NCBI RefSeq assembly: GCF_016127315.1
Contig: NZ_CP065997.1
Location: 2,480,001-2,544,000 of the forward strand
DNA: 64,000 bases
Direction of reading: 5' to 3'
Origin: Achromobacter deleyi
Lineage (GTDB): Bacteria; Pseudomonadota; Gammaproteobacteria; Burkholderiales; Burkholderiaceae_B
The notes under the pieces were generated by a model. It was not told the origin of the DNA. It saw only the letters and a program-made list of their open reading frames with translations, and did not search any database. Position 1 is the stretch's first letter, and each line of letters starts with the position of its first letter. Position numbers and translations under genes: made by a program. This document shows, piece after piece, positions 8,876-18,273 of the stretch.

Positions 8876-10555
8876 TCAGGCGCGGCCAATCGCGCGGTTG
8901 ACGGCCGACGCCACCGCGTCGGGCTGGAAGGCGCGCCAGCGCGCGGCGATGTGCTGGTCGGGGCGGATCAGATAGGCGGTGCCGGACAGCGCGTCATAGC
9001 GCCGGGCCAGCAGGCCCTCGCTGTCGACGACGCGCGCCATGTCTTCCGGCCAGCCGGCGGTGTCGCAGCCGGGGCCGGTCACCAGCACGGCTGTCACCGG
9101 CACGGCGGCCAGGCGCAACGCGCGCAGGGCCTGCAAGGTGTCGATGGCGGGCGGCTGGTCGCCGCAGAACAGGGCCAGCGTGAAGCCGGCATCCAGTTGC
9201 GACAGCCACCAGGGCGAGTCGCCGGGGCCGCGCACCGGCGCGTCCAGCGCCACCGCGCCCGGCCGCATGCGGCCCGCGAACGCGTCGCGGTCGGGGCTGT
9301 TCAGCGGCGAATCGGCGTAGGTGGCGGGCAGCGACAGGCGGCCGCTGTTGACCAGCGTGCGCGCGAACGCGTGGGTGCGGGCCAGGTTCAGCACGGCGTT
9401 GCGGAAGCTGCGGCTGATGTCGCTCTTGGGCGTGATGAAGTCGGTGGCGCGCGAGGAATTCAGGATGTTCTCGTCGGCGGCGTGCTCGCGTTCGGCGGCG
9501 TAGCTGTCGATCAGCGATTCGGGCGCGTGGCCGGCCAGCACCAGGCGCAGTTTCCAGGCCAGGTTCTCGGCATCCTGCACGCCGCTGTTGGCGCCGCGCG
9601 CGCCAAACGGCGAGACGCGGTGCGCCGAGTCGCCGGCGAACACCACGCGGCCGTGGCGGAACTTGTCCATGCGCTCGCAGGCGAAGGTGTAGACGCTGAC
9701 CCATTCCAGGTCGAATTGCGCGTCCGGGCCGAGCAGGGCGCGGATGCGCGGCAGCACGTTCTCGGGCTTGACGGCCTCGACCGGGTCGGCGTTCCAGCCC
9801 AGCTGGAAGTCGATGCGCCAGACGTTGTCGGGCTGCATGTGCAGCAGCACCGATTGATTGGGGTGGAAGGGCGGGTCGAACCAGAACCAGCGCTCGGCCG
9901 GGAAGTCGGCCTTCATCTTGACGTCGGCGATCAGGAAGCGGTCGCGGAAGATGCGGCCGTGGCTTTCCTGGCCGATCAGCTTGCGCACCGGCGAACGGGC
10001 GCCGTCACAGGCCACCAGCCAGTCGGCATGCAGCGCGTAGCCGCCTTCGGGCGTGTCGATCGACAGCACCACGCCGTCGCCCGCCTGTTCCAGGCCCACC
10101 ACCTTGTTCTTCCAGCGCAGGTCGATGTTCGGTTCCTGGCGCGCCTGTTCGTACAGATAGCCTTCGGCGTAGTACTGCTGCAGGTTGATGAAGGCGGGGC
10201 GGCGATGGCCGGGTTCGGGCAGCAGGTCGAAGCGCCAGACCTCCTGGTCGCGGAAGAACACCTTGCCCACGTTCCACGACACGCCCTTGTCGACCATGCG
10301 CTGGCCGACGCCGAGGCGGTCCCAGATTTCGAGGGTGCGCTTGGAAAAGCAGATGGCGCGCGAGCCGGTGGACAGGCGGTAGTCGTCGTCCAGCACCACT
10401 ACCCGCACGCCCTGGCGCGCCAGGTCCAGCGCCGTGGTCAGGCCGACCGGGCCGGCGCCCACCACCACCACCGGGTGGCGCGCCTGCGTCGCGGCGGCCT
10501 GGTCGGCGTGCTTCTCATAGGCGAATTCCATCGCCTGAAAGTCGATGTCTCCCAC
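8876..10555 (-). CDS. FAD-dependent aromatic hydroxylase (MhpA/MhaA-type flavoprotein monooxygenase)
   Basis: 559-residue class A flavoprotein monooxygenase. The FAD-binding motif GAGPVGLTTALDLARQGVRV (~33-52) is followed by the conserved arginine (STGSRAICFSKRTLEIWDRL), the DG-type motif VACDGARSPVRKLIG and the distal GDSAHRVSPFGARGANSGVQ loop. A thioredoxin-like C-terminal tail (~400-559) is present, as in phenol/MhpA-type enzymes. Its place between the homogentisate regulator and an MBL-fold gene, with a DUF2783 partner, suggests it hydroxylates a monohydroxylated phenylacetate or similar compound to a ring-cleavage substrate. The substrate is not proven by sequence. Confidence 0.9.
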   Translation of the reverse strand: MGDIDFQAMEFAYEKHADQAAATQARHPVVVVGAGPVGLTTALDLARQGVRVVVLDDDYRLSTGSRAICFSKRTLEIWDRLGVGQRMVDKGVSWNVGKVFFRDQEVWRFDLLPEPGHRRPAFINLQQYYAEGYLYEQARQEPNIDLRWKNKVVGLEQAGDGVVLSIDTPEGGYALHADWLVACDGARSPVRKLIGQESHGRIFRDRFLIADVKMKADFPAERWFWFDPPFHPNQSVLLHMQPDNVWRIDFQLGWNADPVEAVKPENVLPRIRALLGPDAQFDLEWVSVYTFACERMDKFRHGRVVFAGDSAHRVSPFGARGANSGVQDAENLAWKLRLVLAGHAPESLIDSYAAEREHAADENILNSSRATDFITPKSDISRSFRNAVLNLARTHAFARTLVNSGRLSLPATYADSPLNSPDRDAFAGRMRPGAVALDAPVRGPGDSPWWLSQLDAGFTLALFCGDQPPAIDTLQALRALRLAAVPVTAVLVTGPGCDTAGWPEDMARVVDSEGLLARRYDALSGTAYLIRPDQHIAARWRAFQPDAVASAVNRAIGRA

Positions 10556-10684
10556 GGTTGTCTCCTGTGTGGGTCATTTTGTTTTTATGCGCGGCGCCGC
10601 GCGTCGCCCGCGGCGCATGGCCGGCGGGTCGTGCGGCGCCGTTTCAATCGGTGGAACCGCGGCCGGCGGACCGGCCGCGCGGGA

Positions 10685-11638
10685 TCAGCCCTCCAGCTGG
10701 GCCCACATTTCCAGGTCGCGCTTGTCGGTCCAGATGCGCGGGTGGACGTGGCCGCTGGCCTCGTCGTAGGCGCGCGACACGTCGAACGGCATGCAGTGGT
10801 CGAAGATGACCCAGTCGCTGTAGCGCGGCTTCATGAAGTCGTAGACCTCGCGGTAGATCGTCTTCAGGTCCTTGCCCTCGGCCACGCCGCGGTTGACCGC
10901 GCCGTACAGGTCGGTCAGGAAGGCGCGCGTGCCGGCCAGGCCCTGGCGCACTTCGGTGGCGTTCTTCAGCGCGGGGCCGCGGCCGGGCACCATCTTTTCG
11001 GCCTCGAAGCCCGACAGCGCGTCCAGCGTGCTGGGCCAGTCGCGGAAGTAGGCGTCGCCGCAGTAGGGGGTGGACTGGTATTCGACCAGGTCGCCGGCGA
11101 ACAGGATCTTCTGCTCGGGCAGCCAGGCGATGGTGTCGCCCTTGGTGTGGCCGCGGCCGACCTGCAGCAGCTTGACTTCCAGGTTGCCCAGGTTGACGGT
11201 CATCTCGCCCTTGAACGTCATGGTGGGCCAGACCAGGCCGGGGGGAATCGATTCGGCGTTGCGGAACAGGCGCGGGAAGCGGCCGATCTCGCTGGCCTTG
11301 TCCTGCTCGCCGCGTTCGGCGATCAGGTCGTAGGTGTCGCGGCTGGCCAGGATCTCCTGGGCGTTGTAGGCCGAGGCGCCGAACACACGCACCGCGTGGT
11401 AGTGCGACAGCAGGATGTACTTGATCGGCTTGTCGGTGACTTCGCGGATGCGGCGGATGACGTCCTGCGCCATGACCGGCGTGGCCTGGGTGTCGACCAC
11501 CATGACGGCCTCGTCGCCGATGATCACGCCCGTGTTGGGGTCGCCTTCGGCGGTGTAGGCATAGGCGTTGTCGGACAGCTTTTCGAACGAGACGACCTTG
11601 TCGGTCAGGTCGGCGTGCGAAGCGAATTGCTTGCTCAT
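10685..11638 (-). CDS. Metallo-beta-lactamase-fold protein with a degenerate metal motif
   Basis: 317-residue protein of the MBL fold; ATG 11638 is chosen because GGAGCCTCC precedes it. The fold is visible in GVIIGDEAVMVVDTQATPVM, KYILLSHYHAVRVFGASAYN, GDTIAWLPEQKILFAGDLVE and the C-terminal DHCMPFDVSRAYDE region. The usual HxHxDH metal motif reads HYHAVR, so the third and fourth ligands (Asp, His) are replaced by Val and Arg. Activity, if any, must use another metal site. It is the first gene of a block with the flavoprotein hydroxylase (129-bp gap) and has its own sigma70-like promoter. It probably handles an intermediate or ester of the same aromatic pathway; function unknown. Confidence 0.82.
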   Translation of the reverse strand: MSKQFASHADLTDKVVSFEKLSDNAYAYTAEGDPNTGVIIGDEAVMVVDTQATPVMAQDVIRRIREVTDKPIKYILLSHYHAVRVFGASAYNAQEILASRDTYDLIAERGEQDKASEIGRFPRLFRNAESIPPGLVWPTMTFKGEMTVNLGNLEVKLLQVGRGHTKGDTIAWLPEQKILFAGDLVEYQSTPYCGDAYFRDWPSTLDALSGFEAEKMVPGRGPALKNATEVRQGLAGTRAFLTDLYGAVNRGVAEGKDLKTIYREVYDFMKPRYSDWVIFDHCMPFDVSRAYDEASGHVHPRIWTDKRDLEMWAQLEG

Positions 11639-11680
11639 GGAGGCTCCTTCCACTTTTATAGGAATAGGGTGTGTGGACGG

Positions 11681-11709
11681 ACTATAGCTTGACGTTAGTG
11701 GTTGTGCAA
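11681..11709 (-). promoter_or_regulatory. Sigma70-type promoter for the MBL-hydroxylase genes
   Basis: Reading leftwards: -35 TTGCAC (plus-strand 11704-11709), 17-bp spacer, -10 TATAGT (plus-strand 11681-11686). The start codon is ~43 bp downstream. TATAGC and GCTATA (11683-11688 and 11717-11722) form a widely spaced dyad around the promoter, similar in sequence to the ATAG/CTAT elements at hmgA-LysR. Confidence 0.55.
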
Positions 11710-11779
11710 TACGTTTGCTATAAACGAATTGACCCTTTTTGCCAGGGATTCCCTTGGGTTTCCGGGGCTTGCCCAAATG

Positions 11780-11808
11780 CATCCGGGCCGCGCAGGGCGG
11801 CCCGGATG
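11780..11808 (-). terminator. Hairpin downstream of mutM
   Basis: 10-bp perfect stem (CATCCGGGCC / GGCCCGGATG) with a 9-base loop, followed on the transcribed strand by a short T-containing stretch. It lies 56 bp past the mutM stop. Confidence 0.5.
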
Positions 11809-11863
11809 GGAACCTTTCAGGCCGCGGGCGGCCCCAGGGGGTGGGATGTTTCGAGGGGGCCGC

Positions 11864-12691
11864 TCAGGTCTTTTGGCACTTGGGGCAGTAATAGGTCGCC
11901 CGCTGGCCCTGGACGATGCGCTTGATCGGCGTGCCGCAGACCCGGCAGGGCTGCCCGGCGCGTTCGTAGACCGCGGCGTGGATCTCGAAATAGGCGCCTG
12001 GCTCGCCGGTGGCGCCGACGTAGTCGCGCAGGGTGCTGCCGCCGGAGGTCAGGGCGTCGGCCAGGGTGGCGCGCACCATGTCCGCCAGGCGGTCGCAGCG
12101 GGCGCGCGACAGTTTGTTGGCCGGGGTCTTGGGATTGATGCGGGCGCGGAACAGGCTTTCGGAGGCGTAGATATTGCCCACGCCCACCACCGCCATGCCG
12201 GCCAGCAGCACCTGCTTGATCGCGGCGCCGTGGTTCTTGAAGTGGTGGTGCAGCCAGGCGCCGTCGAAGCGCGGGTCGAACGGCTCGATGCCGAGCTTGG
12301 CCAGCAGGGGGTGGTTTTCGACCGGTCCGTCCGCATCGGGGTGCCACAGCACCGCGCCGAAGCGGCGGGGGTCGTGCAGCCGCAGCACGGCCTGGTCGAA
12401 GATCCATTCGACGTGGTCGTGCTTGCGCAGGAATTCACCGGGCGCCACGCTGCGCAGCGATCCGGACATGCCGAGATGCACTATTTGGGTGCCGTGGTCG
12501 AAGCGCAGCAGCAGGTATTTGCCGCGACGGCCGCATTCCAGTACGGTCCGGCCGCCCAGCAGGGCGGGCAGGTCGGCCGGGATGGGCCAGCGCATCCGGG
12601 ACTCGTGGACGACCAGCCGCGTGAGGGGGCGGCCGGTGATGACGGCGTCGATTCCGCGACGCGTGGTTTCAACTTCAGGCAGTTCCGGCAT
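11864..12691 (-). CDS. mutM: Formamidopyrimidine-DNA glycosylase (8-oxoguanine DNA glycosylase/AP lyase)
   Basis: 275-residue base-excision repair enzyme removing 8-oxoguanine and formamidopyrimidines. The mature N terminus [13 protein letters not shown] supplies the catalytic proline and Glu. The H2TH region includes [18 protein letters not shown] with the conserved lysine nearby (PANKLSR). The C-terminal zinc finger is [20 protein letters not shown] plus CPKC. ATG 12691 fits the fixed N terminus; the longer in-frame reading is not needed. It diverges from the TPR protein gene. Confidence 0.98.
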   Translation of the reverse strand: MPELPEVETTRRGIDAVITGRPLTRLVVHESRMRWPIPADLPALLGGRTVLECGRRGKYLLLRFDHGTQIVHLGMSGSLRSVAPGEFLRKHDHVEWIFDQAVLRLHDPRRFGAVLWHPDADGPVENHPLLAKLGIEPFDPRFDGAWLHHHFKNHGAAIKQVLLAGMAVVGVGNIYASESLFRARINPKTPANKLSRARCDRLADMVRATLADALTSGGSTLRDYVGATGEPGAYFEIHAAVYERAGQPCRVCGTPIKRIVQGQRATYYCPKCQKT

Positions 12692-12752
12692 GAGCCAGTG
12701 TAAGATCATCAATTGCGTGTACGAAGATTGTGCCACCAACCGGACGGGCCGC

Positions 12753-14576
12753 GTGAAGTCGTCTTTCAAACAAATGAATATCGGGATTGCCGCGCTGGCG
12801 CTTGCGTTGGCCTCCGCCCTGGCCCCTCAGGCCCAGGCCGCCGACAGCCGGACGCGGGATGCGACCGGCCCCCGCATGGCGCCCCAGAACCGCCAGCCAG
12901 AAACCGAGGTGATCCGCCTGCGTCCGGGCCAACTGCCCTACGTGTCGCTGACCGCCGACATCTTCTATCGTGTCCTGGCGTCGGAAATCGCCGCCCAGCG
13001 CGGCATGTACGGCACCGCCGCCAACACCATGGTCGGCCTGGCGCGCGACACCGGCGATCCCCGCCTGGCGCGCCGCGGCCTGGAATTCCAGCTGGCCGGC
13101 GGCAACCTGCCGGGCGCCCTGGACGCCGCCCGCGTCTGGGCCCGCCTGTCGCCCAACGACCTGGAAGCCAGCTCCACCGAACTGGCGCTGGCCGCCGCCA
13201 ACGGCCAGACCAAGGGCCTGTCGCAGGCCCTGCGCAACCGCATCGAGGCCTCGCGCGACAAGCCGGCCGCCATCGGCCAGGCCCTGGCCGTGCTGAGCCG
13301 CCTGAACGACCGCCGCCTGGCGCTGCGCATCCTTGACGAAGCCCTGAGCGACAGCGTGCGCAAGCTGCCCGCCGCCCACCTGGCGCTGGCCGACGTGGCC
13401 TCCGCCGCCGGCGACTACCCGCGCGCCTCCCAGGAGGCCCATGCCGCCCTGGCCGCCGACCCCAAGTCCGAACCCGCCGCCCAGCGCGTCCTCGAGTACG
13501 GCGCCAAGGTCGACCCGCAGCGCGCGCAGGCCGATGCCCGCGCCTATATCAACCGCAATCCCAACGCCCGCAAGGTCCGGCTGATGTTGGCCGGCCAGAT
13601 GGCCGACGCCGGCGACTACAACGGCGCCCTGGCCGAACTGCAGGCCATGTCGCGGCGCTCGCCGGAAGACTTCGACCTGCTCTTCATGCAGGCCCAGCTG
13701 GCCTACAAGGCCGGCCAGCTGCCGCAGGCCAAGACGTTGCTGCAGCAGTACCTGGACGTCCAGAACCAGCGCCAGCGCGCCATCGTGCCGGGCGCCACCG
13801 ACGCCGGCGCCGCCGCGGCCGATGCCCACGTGCTGCTGTCGCGCATCGCCGAAGACCAGGGCCAATACGACGAAGCCATCGCCGAACTGGGCCGCATCGA
13901 CGATCCCTCGCTGCGCTTCTCGGCGCGCATGCGCCAGGCCGCCCTGCGCGCCAAGTCCGGCCGGGTCGACGACGCCATCAAGATGGTCGACGCCGCCGCG
14001 CCCCAGGACGAGGAAGAACGCACCCTGGGCGTGCTGACCAAGGCCCAGATCCTGCGCGACGCCGACCGCGTCGGCCAGGCCGTGTCGGTGCTGGAAGCGG
14101 CCGACCAGGCGCTGCCCGACACCGTCGAGATCAAGTACGAACTGGCCATGCTGTACGAGCGCCAGGACCGCCTGGCCGACCTCGAGCGCATGCTGCGCCA
14201 GGTCATCGCGCTGGATCCCGAGCATGCCCACGCCTACAACGCGCTGGGCTACACGCTGGCCGACCACAACCAGCGCCTGCCCGAGGCGCTGGACCTGATC
14301 ACGCAGGCGCTGGAACTGTCGCCCAACGACCCGTTCATCCTGGACAGCATGGGTTGGGTCAAATTCCGCATGGGCGACCAGGTCGCCGCCGCCGACTACC
14401 TGCGCCGCGCCTACAGCGTGCGTCCGGAAGCCGACATCGCCGCCCACCTGGCCGAAGTGCTGTGGACCCAGGGCAAGCGCGACCAGGCGGTCGAGCTGCT
14501 GCGCGCCGCGCTGCTGAAGGATCCCAAGAACAAGACCGTGCTCGAGGTCGTCAAGCGCCTCGGGGTCAGCCTGTGA
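12753..14576 (+). CDS. Tetratricopeptide-repeat protein, probably exported
   Basis: About 607 residues. GTG at 12753 gives [20 protein letters not shown] and then ALAPQAQA as a convincing signal peptide; ATG at 12774 is an alternative with a poor positive N region. The body is helical TPR repeats from ~60 to the end, with recognisable C-terminal units such as [20 protein letters not shown] and [20 protein letters not shown]. Its stop overlaps the lolB start (GTGA), so the two are translationally coupled. This TPR-lolB-(ispE-prs) order is common in betaproteobacteria and suggests a periplasmic or outer-membrane role in envelope biogenesis. Precise function unknown. Confidence 0.88.
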   Translation: MKSSFKQMNIGIAALALALASALAPQAQAADSRTRDATGPRMAPQNRQPETEVIRLRPGQLPYVSLTADIFYRVLASEIAAQRGMYGTAANTMVGLARDTGDPRLARRGLEFQLAGGNLPGALDAARVWARLSPNDLEASSTELALAAANGQTKGLSQALRNRIEASRDKPAAIGQALAVLSRLNDRRLALRILDEALSDSVRKLPAAHLALADVASAAGDYPRASQEAHAALAADPKSEPAAQRVLEYGAKVDPQRAQADARAYINRNPNARKVRLMLAGQMADAGDYNGALAELQAMSRRSPEDFDLLFMQAQLAYKAGQLPQAKTLLQQYLDVQNQRQRAIVPGATDAGAAAADAHVLLSRIAEDQGQYDEAIAELGRIDDPSLRFSARMRQAALRAKSGRVDDAIKMVDAAAPQDEEERTLGVLTKAQILRDADRVGQAVSVLEAADQALPDTVEIKYELAMLYERQDRLADLERMLRQVIALDPEHAHAYNALGYTLADHNQRLPEALDLITQALELSPNDPFILDSMGWVKFRMGDQVAAADYLRRAYSVRPEADIAAHLAEVLWTQGKRDQAVELLRAALLKDPKNKTVLEVVKRLGVSL

Positions 14577-15187
14577 CGGCAGCGGTAGTCACGACGCCTC
14601 GCGGCCTGGCCGCCGGCATGGCCTGGCTGCGCTGGGCCTTGCTGGCCCTGCTGGCCTTCGCGCTGGCGGCCTGCACCACCACGCCCAAGCCCATTGAAGG
14701 CGCCTCGGCCGACGCCTTCTCGCGCATCGGCCGTTTCGCCATCACGGTCAACGAGGAAAGCGGCAAGCAGAATGCCGTGCAGGGCGGTTTTTCCTGGTCG
14801 GACGACGGCCGCCGCTATGTGCTGGACCTGACCAACCCGCTCGGCTCGACCGAGGCGCGGGTCGAGGGCCAGCCCGGCGCGGCCAGCCTGACCAAGGCCG
14901 ACGGCACCCGCCTGGTGGCCGACAACCCCGACGCCCTGGCCGAAGACGCCCTGGGCAGCAGCATGCCGGTGTCCGGCCTGCGCGACTGGCTGCGCGGCAG
15001 GCTGCCGGGCCAGCCCGAGGCCACCGACGTCTCCAACGACGAGCTCGGCCGCCCCGTGGCGTTCGAGCAGGGCGGCTGGCGCGCGCGGTTGTCGCGCTAC
15101 GACACGCTCGGCCCGCAGATGCTGGTGCTCGAGCGCCAGGAACCCGGCCGCCGCATCATGGTGCGGCTGGTCGTCAACAAGCCCTGA
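14573..15187 (+). CDS. lolB: Outer-membrane lipoprotein receptor LolB
   Basis: About 204 residues. The signal peptide ends in the lipobox LAACTTT, giving an acylated Cys after ~34 residues. LolB takes lipoproteins from LolA and inserts them in the outer membrane; the small beta-barrel half-fold is suggested by FSWSDDGRRYVLDLTNPLG and VSGLRDWLRGRLPG. GTG 14573 overlaps the upstream stop; ATG 14618 would still give a working lipoprotein signal. Followed by a good terminator. Confidence 0.9.
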   Translation: MTAAVVTTPRGLAAGMAWLRWALLALLAFALAACTTTPKPIEGASADAFSRIGRFAITVNEESGKQNAVQGGFSWSDDGRRYVLDLTNPLGSTEARVEGQPGAASLTKADGTRLVADNPDALAEDALGSSMPVSGLRDWLRGRLPGQPEATDVSNDELGRPVAFEQGGWRARLSRYDTLGPQMLVLERQEPGRRIMVRLVVNKP

Positions 15188-15212
15188 TTCCTGCAGTTTC
15201 GTGACCACCGCG

Positions 15213-15233
15213 ACGGCCCTTCGGGGCCGTTTT
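15213..15233 (+). terminator. Rho-independent terminator after lolB
   Basis: ACGGCCC-TTCG-GGGCCGT followed by TTT: a 7-bp stem with the stable TTCG tetraloop, 25 bp after the lolB stop. Confidence 0.8.
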
Positions 15234-15424
15234 GTCGTCGGTCGGTAGCACGTCCCTCCGGCTTCAATTTGGCAAATAAGCGTTGCAAAACCGACGCTGT
15301 TACTGATTGATAGATTCTGTTTAACCTGAATAATTCTTCCGATACCCGCGCGCACGACCCCTGCGCGCGGCATGCAAGGCCGGTGGCCGCGGATCGCGCC
15401 GCCGCTTTTTTACGGAGAATGCCA

Positions 15425-17023
15425 ATGTTCAGGAATACGCGAATCGCGACGATGCTCTTGGGGATCATCGCGGTGTTTTTCACTTTCCAGCTGCTGGTGG
15501 GCGGCATGGGTTTCGTCGCGCTGCGCCAGACCAACCAGGACGTCGGCCAGCTCTATCGCCTGTCTTCGCAACAGGTCAATGCCGTGAACTCGGCCGCGTT
15601 GTCGCTGGTGGCGGCGCGCACCGACCTGAGCCGCTACGCCACCCGCGTGGCGCAGGGTAATGCCAGCGACACCACCGCGCTGCGCCTGGCGCGCCAGCGC
15701 ATCGCCGCGGGCGATCGCGCCTTCCAGACCTTTGCCGGCGGCCTGTCGGCACAAGAGAAGACCGAGTCCAAGGACCTGATCGAGGCCTACAACAACCTCA
15801 GCGGCAACCTGCAGAGCGTCGGCAAGGTGCTCGAGGCCGGCGACATGGACGCCTACTTCAAGCAGGGCACGCAGCAGGTGCAGGAGTTGCTGGTGTCCGA
15901 GCGCGACGCCTTCATGCGCCGCGCCGAAACCACCGGGCAGGAGGTGATGGACGAGATCTCGCTGTTCCACATGATCTTCACCTATCTGCTGGCCGGCATC
16001 CTGGTGCTGGGCCTGTTGATGGCGGTGGGCGCGCATGTGCTGATCCGCCGCATGATCGTGCGTCCGCTGGTGGAAGCCGGCGAGATCTTCCGCCGTATCG
16101 CCGAGGGCGACCTGACGCGCCGCGTGGCCGATCGCGGCCGCAACGAGATCGGCGCGCTGCTGAGCGCGCTGCGCGCGATGCAGGACAGCCTGGTGCGCAC
16201 GGTGTCCACGGTGCGCCGCGGCGTCGATGAGATCAACGTCGGCGCGCGCGAGATCTCGTCCGGCAATGCCGACCTGTCCAGCCGCACCGAAGAGCAGGCC
16301 GCTTCGCTCGAGGAAACCGCCGCCAGCATGGAAGAGCTGGCCACCACCGTGAAGCAGAACGCCGATACCGCGCGTGAAGCCAACCGCATGGTCGCCGCCT
16401 CGGCCGCCGTGGCGCAACGCGGCGGCGAGGCCGTCTCCAGCGTGGTCGAGACGATGCGCGCCATCTCGGGCAGCTCGTCGCGCATTTCCGACATCGTCGG
16501 CGTGATCGACGGCATTGCCTTCCAGACCAACATCCTGGCGCTGAACGCCGCCGTGGAAGCCGCGCGCGCCGGCGAGCAGGGCAAGGGCTTCGCCGTGGTC
16601 GCCAGCGAGGTGCGCACGCTGGCCCAGCGCAGCGCCGCCGCCGCCAAGGAAATCAAGCAGCTCATCGAAGACTCGGCGCAGAAGGTCGGCGTCGGTTCCG
16701 AGCAGGTCGAAACCGCGGGCGCCACGATGCGCGAGATCGTCGATTCGGTGCAGCGCGTGACCAGCCTGATGGGCGAGATCTCCGCCGCCTCGGAAGAGCA
16801 GGCCACCGGCATCGACCAGGTCAACCGCGCCGTGACGCAGATGGATGGCGTGACCCAGCAGAACGCCGCGCTGGTGGAGCAGGCCGCCGCCGCGGCCGGC
16901 GCGCTCGAAGAGCAGGCGCGCCAGCTGGCGGGCGCCGTGGCCGTGTTCAAGCTGCCGGAAGGGCAGGTGATCGAGGCCCCGGCCGAGCGCCTGGCCGGCC
17001 GCGTCGCGCCGCAGATCGCCTGA
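15425..17023 (+). CDS. Methyl-accepting chemotaxis protein
   Basis: 532-residue transducer. TM1 ~8-30, a periplasmic four-helix-bundle (Tar-type) sensor ~35-190, TM2 ~193-215, a HAMP domain (RRMIVRPLVEAGEIFRRIAE) and a long cytoplasmic coiled coil. The hairpin-tip signature is FQTNILALNAAVEAARAGEQ, then GKGFAVVASEVRTLAQRSA. There is no obvious CheR-binding pentapeptide at the C terminus (ends VAPQIA). ATG 15425 has a GGAGA ribosome site. The ligand cannot be deduced. The 237-bp gap before it lies behind the lolB terminator, so it has its own promoter; I see no strong box. Confidence 0.95.
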   Translation: MFRNTRIATMLLGIIAVFFTFQLLVGGMGFVALRQTNQDVGQLYRLSSQQVNAVNSAALSLVAARTDLSRYATRVAQGNASDTTALRLARQRIAAGDRAFQTFAGGLSAQEKTESKDLIEAYNNLSGNLQSVGKVLEAGDMDAYFKQGTQQVQELLVSERDAFMRRAETTGQEVMDEISLFHMIFTYLLAGILVLGLLMAVGAHVLIRRMIVRPLVEAGEIFRRIAEGDLTRRVADRGRNEIGALLSALRAMQDSLVRTVSTVRRGVDEINVGAREISSGNADLSSRTEEQAASLEETAASMEELATTVKQNADTAREANRMVAASAAVAQRGGEAVSSVVETMRAISGSSSRISDIVGVIDGIAFQTNILALNAAVEAARAGEQGKGFAVVASEVRTLAQRSAAAAKEIKQLIEDSAQKVGVGSEQVETAGATMREIVDSVQRVTSLMGEISAASEEQATGIDQVNRAVTQMDGVTQQNAALVEQAAAAAGALEEQARQLAGAVAVFKLPEGQVIEAPAERLAGRVAPQIA

Positions 17024-17130
17024 TCGCGGGTGGTGCGGCGGGCGGCGGCGGTCCGGTTTTGCCGCGCCCGCCGCCGTCGCATCCGGCGGATCGCTAAAAT
17101 CGACGCAACCGTCCTTTTCCCCGATCCGCC

Positions 17131-18060
17131 GTGACTCTCTACGACGTACCCGCGCCCGCCAAGGTGAACCTGTTCCTGCATGTGGTGGGCCGCCGTCCCG
17201 ACGGCTACCACCTGCTGCAGACCGCCTTCCGCTTCATCGACCTGTGCGACACGCTGCATTTCGAGGCGCGCGCCGATGGCGTCATCAGCCGCGCCACGGA
17301 ATTGCCCGGCGTGTCGGAACAGGACGACCTTACCCTGCGCGCCGCCCGCGCCCTGCAACAGGCCACCGGCACGCGCCAGGGCGCGCAGATCGCGCTGGAA
17401 AAGCGCATTCCGCAGGGCGGCGGCCTGGGCGGCGGCTCCAGCGATGCGGCCACCGTGCTGATCGCGTTGAACCGCCTGTGGGGTACCGGCCTGTCGCGGC
17501 GCGAGCTGATGGACCTGGCGCTGCCGCTGGGCGCGGATGTGCCGGTGTTCGTGTTCGGCCAGTCCGCCTTTGCCGAAGGCGTGGGCGAGCAACTGACCGC
17601 GCTGGACCTGCCGGCGCGGGCCTATCTGGTGGCGCAGCCGGACGCGAGCGTGCCGACTGTTGGAATTTTTTCCGCCCCCGATTTGACAAGGGATTCTTCT
17701 TACATCACAATAGCGGACTTTCTTGCTTCGCCTACATTTTCCTTCGGGAAAAATGATTTGGAGCCGGTGGTCTACCGTCTTTATCCTGAGGTTCTCAGGG
17801 CATCGCGGTGGCTTGCAGAGCAGGGTGTGTTGAAAGACACGGGTACCCAAGTTCGCATGTCGGGATCTGGCGCGTGTTTATACGCCGAGTTTTCCGAACT
17901 TTCGGAGGCCGTTTTGGCGAAAACGGAAATTACCGCTACAATGCGCGGCGCTGTTGAAGCAAACTGCAAACTCAACAGCACAACGCAACCACGGTTCCGG
18001 TTAGTGCAGGCATGTCCTGGGTTGACTGAGCATCCGTTGCGGAATTGGATTGCAAGATAG
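17131..18060 (+). CDS. ispE: 4-diphosphocytidyl-2-C-methyl-D-erythritol kinase
   Basis: 309-residue GHMP kinase of the MEP isoprenoid pathway. The start region [20 protein letters not shown] is diagnostic, and the ATP-binding loop is [15 protein letters not shown] (~100-112). The C-terminal GHMP motif is [17 protein letters not shown] at 17131 is the start. The gene is unusual in composition: up to ~17650 it has normal ~70% GC, then about 52% to the stop, with many A/T-ending codons. The stop is followed after 1 base by tRNA-Gln. The C-terminal part is still a plausible IspE sequence, so this is compositional, not a frameshift. Confidence 0.95.
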   Translation: MTLYDVPAPAKVNLFLHVVGRRPDGYHLLQTAFRFIDLCDTLHFEARADGVISRATELPGVSEQDDLTLRAARALQQATGTRQGAQIALEKRIPQGGGLGGGSSDAATVLIALNRLWGTGLSRRELMDLALPLGADVPVFVFGQSAFAEGVGEQLTALDLPARAYLVAQPDASVPTVGIFSAPDLTRDSSYITIADFLASPTFSFGKNDLEPVVYRLYPEVLRASRWLAEQGVLKDTGTQVRMSGSGACLYAEFSELSEAVLAKTEITATMRGAVEANCKLNSTTQPRFRLVQACPGLTEHPLRNWIAR

Positions 18061-18061
18061 T

Positions 18062-18138
18062 TGGGGAGTCGCCAAGCTGGTTAAGGCACCGGATTTTGAT
18101 TCCGGCATGCGAAGGTTCGAATCCTTCCTCCCCAGCCA
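18062..18138 (+). tRNA. tRNA-Gln (anticodon TTG)
   Basis: Cloverleaf read by eye: acceptor TGGGGAG / CTCCCCA, discriminator G and encoded CCA (18136-18138). The anticodon loop TTTTGAT gives TTG, the T-arm loop is GGTTCGAATCC. It begins 2 bases after the ispE stop and ends ahead of a strong terminator; it is probably processed from, or promoted within, the end of ispE. Confidence 0.96.
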
Positions 18139-18149
18139 ACCGAATACAT

Positions 18150-18206
18150 AAAAAAGCTGTTGAACACGCCTGTAAGACACTGGCCCGGGTTCAGCAGCTT
18201 TTTTAT
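18150..18206 (+). terminator. Rho-independent terminator after tRNA-Gln
   Basis: AAAAAAGCTGTTGAAC pairs with GTTCAGCAGCTTTTTT (one mismatch), ending in a six-T run. The loop is ~23 bases. Confidence 0.8.
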
Positions 18207-18273
18207 TTTCCGGTTTCCGCAGGTTCTCGCATCACCTCGTTAGTGTCTCGAAACGACCATCGCATCATCCATC

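Noticed and set aside
15322..15345. Possible FliA (flagellar sigma) promoter before the chemoreceptor gene
   Set aside because: TCCGATAC resembles the -10 part, but the nearest TAA-type -35 is 12 bp away rather than about 15, so the match is too weak to list.
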